Shown here: positions 43,490-51,628 of the stretch, one piece after another
Position numbering within the stretch: the first letter of the stretch is position 1
Layout: every line of letters begins with the position of its first letter
From: G965267335 sp965267335
GTDB lineage: Bacteria > Bacteroidota > Bacteroidia > Cytophagales > JAAEPT01
Length of the DNA: 64,000 nt
Direction: 5' to 3'
NCBI GenBank assembly: GCA_965267335.1
Contig: OZ253953.1
Coordinates: forward strand, 2,108,001-2,172,000
Notes under the pieces: generated by a model
Databases searched by the model: none
The model's input: only the letters and a program-made list of their open reading frames with translations
What the model was told of the DNA's origin: nothing
Position numbers and translations under genes: made by a program

Positions 43490-44512
43490 ATGAGAACAAG
43501 AAGCAGACGATTTTATAGCCTCCGATTTGCCTTTTTATTACTTGGCATCAGCTTAGCAACAGGTATTTTGTTTTATACACTGGTAGAGGACTATAGCTTC
43601 GTTGATTCCTTTTACATGACGGTAATTACCATTTCCACAGTGGGTTACGGAACAATTGGGGAACTGTCTGATGCCGGTAAGATATTCACCTCGTTGTACA
43701 TCATCTTTAATATTAGTATTTTCGCTTACATCGTTTCGGTATTGACAAAGTACCTCTTTGAAGGTAAGCTCAAGGACATTGTCAATAAGTACATGATTAA
43801 CGCAAGTGTCAGAAAATTGAAAGATCACGTAATCGTTTGTGGGCTTGGTAGAAATGGGGCAAGGGCTTGTGAAGAGCTTCGAAGCAGCAATATGGATTAT
43901 GTGGTGATTGATATCAATCCCGAAATTTTTCAGTCCAAACCAGGAGAGAAACCACATACTCACTACATCGTTGGAGATGCTACGGTCGATGATACACTCA
44001 AGCTTGCAGGTATCGAACGAGCAAAAGCGATTATCACCGCAATGCCCCACGATTCTGATAATGTTTTTGTTACCCTTACCGCAAGGGAAATGAATAAGAC
44101 CATTTACGTAATTGCCAGAGCGGTCGACCCGTCTTCAGAGAGAAAGCTTTACAGGGCAGGAGCAGATCAGGTCGTGATGCCCGATATCATCGGTGGCCAT
44201 TACATGGCAAGTCTGGTCACCAAACCTACGGTTATCGAATTTCTGGAAATGATCAATGGGGTTCGGGGAGAAGTAAAACTAAAGGTTGAGGAATTTGATC
44301 AGGAAGAATTCAAGGAAGAATATCAAAGCGTAGCAATCAAGGACCTGGATATACGAAGATTGTGTGGGGTGACTATACTTGGATATAAGCATCCGGATAA
44401 AGGGATTGTCTTCAACCCGGGCTCACACGAGATATTTCAACCAGGCGCTGAAGTAATTGTCCTGGGTACGGACGATGATATGTCTAAGTTTAAGGAAATT
44501 TATATTGCCTGA
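43490..44512 (+). CDS. Potassium channel with RCK (TrkA) domains
   Basis: The 340-residue protein has two transmembrane helices around a pore loop with selectivity filter TVGYG (Thr50-Gly54). An RCK/TrkA-N Rossmann domain follows (about 112-230: VIVCGLGRNGARACEEL), then a TrkA-C domain (about 250-338). This is the standard layout of MthK/Kch-type prokaryotic K+ channels, gated by cytosolic ligands. It begins 2 bp after dnaG and overlaps the glycosyltransferase start, so it is co-translated, although its link to replication is not obvious. Confidence 0.93.
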   Translation: MRTRSRRFYSLRFAFLLLGISLATGILFYTLVEDYSFVDSFYMTVITISTVGYGTIGELSDAGKIFTSLYIIFNISIFAYIVSVLTKYLFEGKLKDIVNKYMINASVRKLKDHVIVCGLGRNGARACEELRSSNMDYVVIDINPEIFQSKPGEKPHTHYIVGDATVDDTLKLAGIERAKAIITAMPHDSDNVFVTLTAREMNKTIYVIARAVDPSSERKLYRAGADQVVMPDIIGGHYMASLVTKPTVIEFLEMINGVRGEVKLKVEEFDQEEFKEEYQSVAIKDLDIRRLCGVTILGYKHPDKGIVFNPGSHEIFQPGAEVIVLGTDDDMSKFKEIYIA

Positions 44513-45722
44513 CACATCAAGTTCACTTAGAATCCTACAGTTTTGTTTTAGGTTACCTTATCCACCTAATGACGGTGGGGCGATTGCAATGTATAATCTG
44601 ACCAAAGGATTTTCAGATGCGGGTTGTGACCTCACTATCTTTAGCTACAACACTAAAAAGCATTATTTTGATACTAATGAACTACCCGAGGAGTTCAAGA
44701 AATTTGGCAAACTCTACACCGTCAATCTCGATGCTTCGGTACGGCCAATTGGTGCCTTTCTGAATCTTTTTACCCGAAAGTCATACAACATCAGTCGTTT
44801 CGATAAGAAAGAAATCCGAGGTGAGTTGAAAGCACTTTTGGCTTCTGAAAAGTTTGATATTATACACTTTGAGGGCTTGTTTACCAGTATGTATGTTGAT
44901 TTAATCAGTGAGTTAGTACCTGAAAGTAAACTGGTTCTTCGTCAGCATAACATAGAGTACAAAATTTGGGAGCGGATGGCTAAAACCGCTCGGTTTCCGA
45001 AGAAATGGTACTTAAGTCTATTGGCTAAACGACTGAAAAAATACGAATTGACTGTACTATCTAAGTTTGACGCTATCGTTCCTATTACTGAGGTCGATGA
45101 AAAGTTCTGTAATGAGCATAATGTGAAAAATACGTTTGTCTCACCGACCGGGCTTGAGGTTGATGACTACAAAAGGGATATAAAGCCCGAATCCAGTAGT
45201 GTCTTTCATTTGGGCGCTCTTAATTGGAAGCCTAACGAAGAAGGGTTAAGGTGGTTTTTGTCAGAAATTTGGCCAAGAGTGTATAAGGAGCGACCGGTTG
45301 CTAAATTTTATATTGCCGGACGAGATATACCAGATTGGGTTGCTGATTATCATGAGAAAAGCAATATTTTTGTGGTAGGCGAAGTTGAAGACGCAGTGGA
45401 TTTCTATCACTCCAAAGAGGTGATGGTTGTGCCTTTGTTGTCCGGTAGTGGAATGAGGATCAAGATTATTGAAGGAATGGCAGCGGCAAAGCCTATAGTG
45501 GCGACAGAAATTGGGGCAGAAGGCATTTCCGTGATAGATGGGAGGCATCTGAAATTGGCTGACGATTCGAAAAATTTCGCACAAAAGGTTATTGAGCTGT
45601 TGGACAATAAGGAGGAAGCTCAGAAAATTGGCAAGTCTGCTCAACAATTCGTTGCTTCTGAATATTCAAACAAGATGCGCGTAGCGCAACTACTTGATTA
45701 CTACAAGTCATTGATGAATTGA
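44505..45722 (+). CDS. Glycosyltransferase family 4
   Basis: The open frame extends upstream to 44457 inside the K+ channel gene. I prefer TTG 44505 (406 residues, MPDTSSSLRILQF), which overlaps the channel stop by 8 bp. ATG 44475 is an alternative. GT-B fold: N-terminal RLPYPPNDGGAIAMYNL, then FDIIHFEGLFT, a linker with QHNIEYKIWERM, SVFHLGALNWKPNEEGLRWF, and the C-terminal donor site GSGMRIKIIEGMAAAKPIVATEIGAEGI. It transfers a sugar from a nucleotide donor, probably for surface polysaccharide or glycoprotein. It sits in the dnaG operon beside a GT2. Confidence 0.85.
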   Translation: MPDTSSSLRILQFCFRLPYPPNDGGAIAMYNLTKGFSDAGCDLTIFSYNTKKHYFDTNELPEEFKKFGKLYTVNLDASVRPIGAFLNLFTRKSYNISRFDKKEIRGELKALLASEKFDIIHFEGLFTSMYVDLISELVPESKLVLRQHNIEYKIWERMAKTARFPKKWYLSLLAKRLKKYELTVLSKFDAIVPITEVDEKFCNEHNVKNTFVSPTGLEVDDYKRDIKPESSSVFHLGALNWKPNEEGLRWFLSEIWPRVYKERPVAKFYIAGRDIPDWVADYHEKSNIFVVGEVEDAVDFYHSKEVMVVPLLSGSGMRIKIIEGMAAAKPIVATEIGAEGISVIDGRHLKLADDSKNFAQKVIELLDNKEEAQKIGKSAQQFVASEYSNKMRVAQLLDYYKSLMN

Positions 45723-46891
45723 TAGCATTACAGATCATATTCTGGATAAGCGTATTTCTTTTGTTTCAAACCTATGTTTTTTACCCCTTAATCCTTCGGG
45801 TGATTAGCAGGTCCAAAACACAGAACACCCAGGTATACACCCCAAATGATATGGACTTACCAAGCGTAGCGATCATATTTGCTGCGTACAATGAAGAGGA
45901 GGTGATTAGGGAAAAGCTCAAGTCATCGCTTGATACTGACTATCCGAAAGATAAAATTTCCATATATGTGGGTTCTGATGCGTCCACAGATAAAACTGAT
46001 GAGATTGTCCGGTCATTTCAGGAGGAAAATAGTAATGTACATCTGAAGGTGTTTGCCGGTCGTACAGGTAAAGCCGGAATTATTAATGCGCTAATTAAAG
46101 AGGTAGAAGCAGAAATTTTGGTGTTGACAGATGCTAATGTAATGTTTACTAAGAACACACTCTACCAACTTATTAAACATTACAAGAACCCTTCGATAGG
46201 TCTGGTGGGTGGTAATATCCTGAACCCTGATGTCAAGAAGGATGGGATATCCGGTCAGGAAAAGGCCTATCTCAGCCAGGAAAATGTGATAAAGTACTGG
46301 GAAGGGATTACCTGGGGCGCAATGATAGGGGCAACAGGAGGTGTTTACTCGATCAGAAAAAAATACTATAGTCCGGTGCCCGATAAGTTTATAGTAGATG
46401 ATTTTTATATCACCATGAAGGTGTTAGAGAAAAAAGGGAAGGCGATTAATGAATTGCATGCAATTTGTTTTGAAGATGTCAGTAACCAGATTTCAGAGGA
46501 GTTCCGTAGGAAATCACGAATTTCGGTTGGTAATTTTCAGAATCTCGGGAAGTTCAGAAAACTGATCAATCCGTTCAAAGGGCCTGGTTTTGCTTTTCTG
46601 TCGCATAAAGTATTGAGGTGGTGTGGACCATTTTTTATTATAGCAGCCTTGATATGTAGTGGTTTTCTGGCAATTGAACTACCTTTGTACCGCTGGTTGT
46701 TTTGGGGACAGGTTGGTACCATAGCAATTCCTGTTCTTGATCTGGCATTAAGAAAACTAAAAATCCATTTTATTGGTTTTAGGTTTATCAGTCATTTCTA
46801 TCTGATGAATTTGGCACTGATGATAGGTTTTTTTCAATACATAAGTGGAGTCAAAAGTAATGTATGGACTCCAACGAAGAGATTTCAATAA
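45719..46891 (+). CDS. Glycosyltransferase family 2, membrane-bound
   Basis: The 390-residue protein starts at TTG 45719 (4-bp overlap with the GT4 stop). There is one N-terminal transmembrane helix, then a GT-A domain: VAIIFAAYNEEEVIREKL, YVGSDASTDKTDEIV, a TDANVMFT metal-binding DxN, FIVDDFYITM and a FRRKSRISVGNF variant of the QxxRW motif. C-terminal membrane helices follow (about 290-380). This is the layout of processive or polyprenyl-linked GT2s. It probably cooperates with the preceding GT4. Confidence 0.88.
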   Translation: MIALQIIFWISVFLLFQTYVFYPLILRVISRSKTQNTQVYTPNDMDLPSVAIIFAAYNEEEVIREKLKSSLDTDYPKDKISIYVGSDASTDKTDEIVRSFQEENSNVHLKVFAGRTGKAGIINALIKEVEAEILVLTDANVMFTKNTLYQLIKHYKNPSIGLVGGNILNPDVKKDGISGQEKAYLSQENVIKYWEGITWGAMIGATGGVYSIRKKYYSPVPDKFIVDDFYITMKVLEKKGKAINELHAICFEDVSNQISEEFRRKSRISVGNFQNLGKFRKLINPFKGPGFAFLSHKVLRWCGPFFIIAALICSGFLAIELPLYRWLFWGQVGTIAIPVLDLALRKLKIHFIGFRFISHFYLMNLALMIGFFQYISGVKSNVWTPTKRFQ

Positions 46892-46893
46892 TA

Positions 46894-48105
46894 ATGAGTG
46901 TACAACTGGATACCATAGAAGAGGCAATTGAGGCAGTCAAAAACGGTGAAGTGATCATCGTTGTGGATGATGAAGACCGTGAGAACGAAGGAGATTTTAT
47001 ATGTGCTGCAGAATGTATCACTCCCGAAATCGTCAACTTCATGGCTACGCATGGCAGGGGATTGATATGCGCTTCAATTGTGGAGGACCGGTGTGAGGAG
47101 TTGCAGCTGGATTTGATGGTGGGTAAGAATACAGCTACCTATGAAACGCCCTTTACGGTGTCTGTTGACTTGATCGGCCACGGTTGTACGACTGGTATTT
47201 CTGCCAGTGATCGTGCCAAGACAATAAAAGCATTAGTTGATCCAAAGACCAAACCATCAGATTTAGGTCGGCCGGGCCATATATTTCCATTAAAAGCAAA
47301 GTCAGCAGGAGTAATCCGCAGAGCAGGGCATACTGAAGCAGCTGTAGATTTTGCCAGATTGGCCGGATTCGAGCCTGGTGGTGTGCTTGTGGAAATTATG
47401 AATGAAGACGGTACGATGGCCCGTCTTGATGATTTGACTAAGGTGAGAGAGAAGTTTGGTTTGAAGTTGGTGTCTATAAAAGATCTCATTGCTTACCGCC
47501 TCAAGAATGAAAGCCTCATTGAGAAAGAGGTAGAAGTCAATATGCCAACGAAGTACGGTGACTTTCGAATGGCTGCCTATAAGCAAAAGAATACCGGAGA
47601 GATTCATTTAGCCATGGTAAAAGGCGAAGTGTCAGATGGAGAACCTGTTATGGTAAGAGTACACTCCTCTTGCGTAACCGGTGATATTTTTGCTTCCTTT
47701 AGATGTGATTGCGGTCCTCAACTGCATCACGCTCTAAAAATGGTCGAGGAAGAGGGTAGAGGAGTTGTGCTGTATATGAATCAGGAAGGACGAGGTATCG
47801 GTTTGTTGAATAAGTTAAAGGCATACAAACTACAGGAAGAAGGTAGAGATACCGTAGAGGCGAATATTGAATTAGGCTTTGATATGGACCAAAGGGATTA
47901 TGGAGTAGGTGCTCAAATATTGCGTGACCTTGGAATCTCTAAAATGAAGCTGATAAGTAATAACCCTAAGAAGCGGGCCGGACTTATTGGCTATGGCCTT
48001 GAAATCGTTGAGCGCGTTCCTATTGAGGTTGTTCCCAACAAACACAATGAAAAGTACCTCCAGACGAAGAGAGATAAGATGGGGCATGATATTTTGAAGG
48101 GGTGA
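46894..48105 (+). CDS. ribBA: Bifunctional 3,4-dihydroxy-2-butanone-4-phosphate synthase / GTP cyclohydrolase II
   Basis: An ATG at 46864 is in frame, but ATG 46894 (MSVQLDTIEEAIEAVKNGE) lies just after the GT2 stop and matches the family start, giving 403 residues. The RibB half (about 1-200) has DDEDRENEGDF, GRGLICAS and GHTEAAVDFARLAG. The RibA half (about 205-400) has the zinc-site CVTGDIFASFRCDCG, MNQEGRGIGL and a C-terminal ISNNPKKRAGL segment. It makes the two precursors of riboflavin. It is embedded in the dnaG operon and has no riboswitch immediately upstream. Confidence 0.94.
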   Translation: MSVQLDTIEEAIEAVKNGEVIIVVDDEDRENEGDFICAAECITPEIVNFMATHGRGLICASIVEDRCEELQLDLMVGKNTATYETPFTVSVDLIGHGCTTGISASDRAKTIKALVDPKTKPSDLGRPGHIFPLKAKSAGVIRRAGHTEAAVDFARLAGFEPGGVLVEIMNEDGTMARLDDLTKVREKFGLKLVSIKDLIAYRLKNESLIEKEVEVNMPTKYGDFRMAAYKQKNTGEIHLAMVKGEVSDGEPVMVRVHSSCVTGDIFASFRCDCGPQLHHALKMVEEEGRGVVLYMNQEGRGIGLLNKLKAYKLQEEGRDTVEANIELGFDMDQRDYGVGAQILRDLGISKMKLISNNPKKRAGLIGYGLEIVERVPIEVVPNKHNEKYLQTKRDKMGHDILKG

Positions 48106-48148
48106 GGTGACTTTTTTGGAGCTACCAATCTTTTAGCTCAGATCCTTT

Positions 48149-48625
48149 ATGAAAACGAATATGGACGACCCGTTCGTATCAAGGATGATTAAAACGATGA
48201 ATAAAGAGCGCTTCATAGCGGAATTTAATACTTGGGATTCGACATCTGTCCTTGGTTTCGTTTCTACAATACTAATAGGTGTAATAATCTGTATTTTGAT
48301 AATGATGTATAATGTAATTATCGGATTGATAGTTACACTGGTCTTTGTTATTCTATTTCTTTTCTTAAGAAATCGGTTGGCATGTATGGTGACTTTTTAT
48401 GATTCGTGTATTCAATTAAAGTCATGGTCAGGAAAAGAAAAACGAATTGATTATGACAGGATTAAAAAGATATATAGACACAGAAATTTAAGTTCATTTG
48501 CTCCTATTTACGTGATTAAATATAAAGGTATTGGTCATGTGATTTTTTCATGTGAAGAAGCTGATTTTGAGAATTTAAAGAAAAGCCTTTATGATACCGG
48601 AGTGAGACTACGTTTTAGAAAATAA
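48149..48625 (+). CDS. Small membrane protein of unknown function
   Basis: The 158-residue protein has two transmembrane helices (about 32-50 and 55-75) after a basic N-terminus. The cytoplasmic C-terminal part is basic and beta-rich: VTFYDSCIQLKSWSGKEKRIDYDRIKKIYRHRN, a PH-like (YdbT/bPH2-type) pattern often seen in small membrane-anchored PH proteins. It follows ribBA by 43 bp. The function is unknown. Confidence 0.65.
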   Translation: MKTNMDDPFVSRMIKTMNKERFIAEFNTWDSTSVLGFVSTILIGVIICILIMMYNVIIGLIVTLVFVILFLFLRNRLACMVTFYDSCIQLKSWSGKEKRIDYDRIKKIYRHRNLSSFAPIYVIKYKGIGHVIFSCEEADFENLKKSLYDTGVRLRFRK

Positions 48626-48739
48626 AATTATTCAATAGTAGACGTTTGAAGGAATGAAGGGGGTTGAAATAAGACATAAGAAACTTGGAGTAGAATAATG
48701 ATTTTTATAATCATAATAGCTTGTAAAGAGAAACCTCGA

Positions 48740-48856
48740 GTCTTTCAGCACTACAGATCGCCACATTCCGCTTGATGCGGAATTCGCGATGACGACAAAC
48801 AAAACAGTTATGTGTTTCAGTTGAGCTTTGCGACTTAGCGCCTCCGCGGTTCAATT
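48740..48856. repeat. Degenerate interspersed palindromic repeat fragments
   Basis: The segment has a palindrome around TCCGCTTGATGCGGA (about 48767-48781), within a CATTCCG ... CGCGATGACG motif, then CTTTGCGACTTAGCG CCTCCGCGG (48826-48849), resembling the CTTAGCG/GCGGT part of the REP-like units at 51-53 kb. It appears to be part of a dispersed intergenic repeat family. Confidence 0.45.
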
Positions 48857-48892
48857 AAAACACATTGCAATGGCCATCACTCAACAAATCCA

Positions 48893-48900
48893 TATATTTG
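48893..48900 (+). promoter_or_regulatory. -7 promoter element directly before surE
   Basis: TATATTTG matches TAnnTTTG exactly and ends 4 bp before the surE ATG. If it is used, transcription would start at or just past the start codon (leaderless mRNA). The upstream TTG is 25 bases away, longer than usual. Confidence 0.3.
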
Positions 48901-48904
48901 CAAT

Positions 48905-49678
48905 ATGGCAAAGAAACCACTCATACTCGTCACCAATGATGATGGTATCACATCAAAAGGAATCCGAAAATTAGTAGAAATTGCTCAGGAATTTGGAGAA
49001 GTAATCGTAGTCGCTCCAGATAGTCCGCAGAGTGGGATGGGGCATGCCATCACAATAGGAGAACCCTTGCGGTTCCATGAGACAGAAATTTTTGACGGAG
49101 TAAAGTCTTACCAAAGTTCGGGAACTCCGGCTGATTGTGTAAAGCTGGCCAAGCATCATGTGTTAAAAGACAGGAATCCTGATATTGTACTCAGTGGTAT
49201 CAATCATGGAAGTAACTCTTCCATCTCAATTCTTTATTCAGGGACCATGTCAGCCGCTATTGAAGCTGCCATAGAAGGAATTCCGGCTATAGGGTTTAGT
49301 CTATGTGATTATGATGAGAATGCTGAAATGTCGCATATTGATCCTTTTGTAAGAAAGATTATTGATGAGGCATTGAAGCACGGCATCCCCAAAGCAACGG
49401 CCCTCAATGTGAACTTTCCGGCCTATGATCAAGGTAAAATCAAGGATATTAAGATTTGTCGCCAGGCCCGTGCCAAATGGCAGGAGGTGTTTGATGAACG
49501 TGAGAGTCCTTATGGAAGTAAGTATTACTGGCTGGCCGGTGATTTTGTGAACCTAGATAAGGGTGAAGATACTGATCAATGGGCGATTGATAATGGCTAT
49601 GTATCTATTGTACCCTGTCAGTTTGACCTGACGGCACACCATGCAATGGGTATCCTAAATCAGGACTGGGATATTTAG
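48905..49678 (+). CDS. surE: 5'/3'-nucleotidase SurE
   Basis: The 257-residue protein matches SurE closely: LVTNDDGITSKGI (metal-binding Asp pair), VVAPDSPQSGMGHAIT, SSGTPADCVKLA, DIVLSGINHGSNSS and GTMSAAIEAAIEGIPAIGFS. It dephosphorylates nucleoside monophosphates, also exopolyphosphate, in the cytoplasm. It starts right after a -7 promoter motif and is convergent to the SPFH gene, with a hairpin between. Confidence 0.94.
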   Translation: MAKKPLILVTNDDGITSKGIRKLVEIAQEFGEVIVVAPDSPQSGMGHAITIGEPLRFHETEIFDGVKSYQSSGTPADCVKLAKHHVLKDRNPDIVLSGINHGSNSSISILYSGTMSAAIEAAIEGIPAIGFSLCDYDENAEMSHIDPFVRKIIDEALKHGIPKATALNVNFPAYDQGKIKDIKICRQARAKWQEVFDERESPYGSKYYWLAGDFVNLDKGEDTDQWAIDNGYVSIVPCQFDLTAHHAMGILNQDWDI

Positions 49679-49724
49679 AGCAATTTCAAAGTCCGCCTCG
49701 TAAAACAATCTGCTTTAAAAATCA

Positions 49725-49754
49725 AAAGAGAGCACCGATAAGGCTACTCTCTTT
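49725..49754 (-). terminator. Hairpin between convergent surE and SPFH genes
   Basis: AAAGAGAG (49725-49732) and CTCTCTTT (49747-49754) form an 8-bp stem with a 14-base loop. On the minus strand it is followed by a T-rich run, suiting termination of the SPFH gene; it may also help surE. Confidence 0.45.
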
Positions 49755-49779
49755 CAAGATAAAAGTCATACAACAGGTT

Positions 49780-50457
49780 TTATTTGTTGGGATCAACAAT
49801 CATAGGGGTTTCTCCATCCGTGATAATGACCTTCGCATTTTGTGATTGAGCAAGTTTCAAAAAGGCTTCGATGCTTCTTAACTTCAATATTTCATCAGTA
49901 AGCCCTTCTGAAAGAATTTTCTGAGCATCGCGATTTCCCTCTGCCTCAATAACCTTTCTTTCTGCTTCCCGCTTTTCCTGTTCCAATACAAAAGTCATTC
50001 TCAATGCCTGTTGTTCGGCTTCAAGCCTTTGTTCTATTGAGCTATATAGACCTTTGGGAAGTTGAATTGTCTTCAAAAGAACTGCTTCGATAATTATTCC
50101 TTTCTCCTGAAGAATGCTGGCCATTGATGTTGCAATTTGCTCTTCGATTTCGGCTCTTTTTCCCGAGTGCATATCCTTCGCCATGAATTGAGAGCTGTCA
50201 GCCGATGCGGAGCGGAACACGCTTTTAATTATTACTTCGTAGCCTCGGCCTATGTTTTCTATTAGGCTCGGAACACTTTGTTTATCAATCCTATAAAGAA
50301 TAGAGATTTTAGAACCGATATTAAGGCCTTCCTTGCTTGGAAGGTTGAGTTCCAGTTCCAGGTTGACACTTCGAACCGGAGTTTTTACCACTTTCGTAAT
50401 AAATGGATTATAAAAATAGGCACCCTGATCAAGGACCTTATCGGAAAGTTTTCCCAT
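49780..50457 (-). CDS. SPFH/prohibitin-family lipoprotein with a probable 5' frameshift
   Basis: From ATG 50457 the protein is 225 residues and contains the band-7 core: VRSVNLELELNLPSKEGLNI, SKISILYRID, IIKSVFRSASADSSQF and a coiled-coil C-terminus (EQEKREAERKVIEAEGNRDAQK). The same frame continues upstream as FILLALLGTSCAVVTPGEVGVKQKMGKL, clearly a lipoprotein signal plus the family N-terminus, but it has no start codon. ATG 50555 (MKHLIK) is in another frame. A one-base gain or two-base loss near 50533-50537 would join them, giving MKHLIKY then AFILLALLGTSC. So the intact gene likely spans 49780-50555. Prohibitins form ring-like membrane scaffolds for proteases. Confidence 0.75.
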   Translation of the reverse strand: MGKLSDKVLDQGAYFYNPFITKVVKTPVRSVNLELELNLPSKEGLNIGSKISILYRIDKQSVPSLIENIGRGYEVIIKSVFRSASADSSQFMAKDMHSGKRAEIEEQIATSMASILQEKGIIIEAVLLKTIQLPKGLYSSIEQRLEAEQQALRMTFVLEQEKREAERKVIEAEGNRDAQKILSEGLTDEILKLRSIEAFLKLAQSQNAKVIITDGETPMIVDPNK

Positions 50458-50673
50458 TTTTTGTTTTACACCAACTTCTCCGGGTGTAACAACAGCACAG
50501 CTTGTGCCCAGTAATGCTAATAGAATGAATGCTGATATTTGATTAAATGTTTCATAGTTCTCTATTGTAGGTTATACAAATCAATGTTTAGTAGCATGTG
50601 CTAGGGGATTCTGTGAGTGCCCCACAGAAGCTAGCATAATCAATTTAATGAATGTTGAGATGAAATATCTCAG

Positions 50674-51015
50674 TCACAGATCAAGAACTAATGAAGGATT
50701 TAGTTTCAGTTGACGATTTAGAATAGGATGGCCAATAATACTAGCCTTTGTCGGTATGAATCCTTTAGATTGATAAAGGGAGATAACGTTGGCCGGAATG
50801 GGCCAGTTAGTTTTATTTCGCGGTCTTTCAGGAAGCTGGTGGTTCGTTTCATTGTTCTCAGCAGCTTGTCTCAAAACAAATTCGATCTCGATAGTATCTT
50901 CTTCTTCGAGTTCTTTGTTCTCTTCGGAAATAAAAGTAATTGACCAAAAGAGCGAACCGATCAATAGATAGGGGATAATGAATAAGAGCTTGCTGTATGT
51001 TTTTATTCTTACCAC
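50674..51015 (-). CDS. Small hypothetical membrane-anchored protein
   Basis: The 113-residue open frame begins with GTG 51015. An N-terminal transmembrane helix (about 8-30) is followed by an acidic stretch (ENKELEEEDTIEIE) and a Pro/Asn-rich tail. It has no family match by eye. Plus-strand overlapping open frames in this region are less convincing. It has no clear operon partner and its reality is moderately uncertain. Confidence 0.4.
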   Translation of the reverse strand: MVRIKTYSKLLFIIPYLLIGSLFWSITFISEENKELEEEDTIEIEFVLRQAAENNETNHQLPERPRNKTNWPIPANVISLYQSKGFIPTKASIIGHPILNRQLKLNPSLVLDL

Positions 51016-51180
51016 TATTGGAAAAAATTAAGAATAATTAACTGATCTTATCTTAAGAAGATACTAAAAAGAAATGGAATAACCAATAGTTGGTGCATTC
51101 GAGTAGGTGTGTTGGTTTAGGGCTTTCAGTTTGAAAGATTAAGGGGGTGGTTGTGGGGTCTGGTAAAGTTGTCTGTAAGC

Positions 51181-51344
51181 TTTACGGATCTTAGCATACC
51201 AGCTGAAGGCTGGCCTTTGCGGTAAAAAAAGTGAAATAGATTTCTCCCTCCTTTGGCGTATTGTATTAGTTATCGGCAAAGTATAGACTAATTACACAAA
51301 CAACATTTATCGGTCGGTCGAAATACCAAGGAAGGGCGGTGATT
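51181..51344. repeat. REP-like unit R1
   Basis: This contains a CCAGCTGAAGGCTGG palindrome, CTTTGCGGTAAA, AAATAGATTTCTCCCTCC and CGGTCGGTCGAAAT with CCAAGG. It is one of three degenerate copies of a 160-180 bp intergenic unit in this region (R1, R2, R3). Confidence 0.7.
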
Positions 51345-51374
51345 GCATTAGGGAGAACGTAGTTTCTCTGTGTG

Positions 51375-51621
51375 CTTGGCGGTCCTTAGTGTACCAGCTG
51401 AAAGCTGGTCTTTGGGGTAAAGAATAGTCAAATAGATTTCTCCCTCGTTCTGTCACCAATGGGGAGTGATGTCCTATTATTGAATTAATGATCGTTGATT
51501 GGATTTATTGGTCGGTCAATATGACAAGGGAGAGTTGTGATGTTTTATGTCTTTCAGGTTAGGCAGATTCCTTCATCTTTCTGCTGTTGCTATTCGCAAC
51601 TACAGTAAAGATTCGGAATGA
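51375..51621. repeat. REP-like unit R2 plus 69-bp repeat R2'
   Basis: This is the same unit as R1 (CCAGCTGAAAGCTGG palindrome; AAATAGATTTCTCCCTC; GGTCGGTCAATATGACAAGGG). It is followed at 51549-51617 by a 69-bp element beginning GTCTTTCAGGTTAGGC and ending AAAGATTCGGA that differs from its copy at 53031-53099 by one base. It ends where the IS110 element begins. Confidence 0.75.
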
Positions 51622-51628
51622 ACTGTGT

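Noticed and set aside
44457..44504. Longer GT4 start inside the K+ channel gene
   Set aside because: Adds residues without family resemblance and 48 bases of extra overlap; TTG 44505 is better.
48626..48904. Small gene between the PH-like membrane protein and surE
   Set aside because: Only repeat-like palindromic sequence and no sustained frame.
50728..50971. Plus-strand open frames antisense to the small membrane protein
   Set aside because: No signal, domain or neighbour support; composition is less protein-like than the minus-strand frame.
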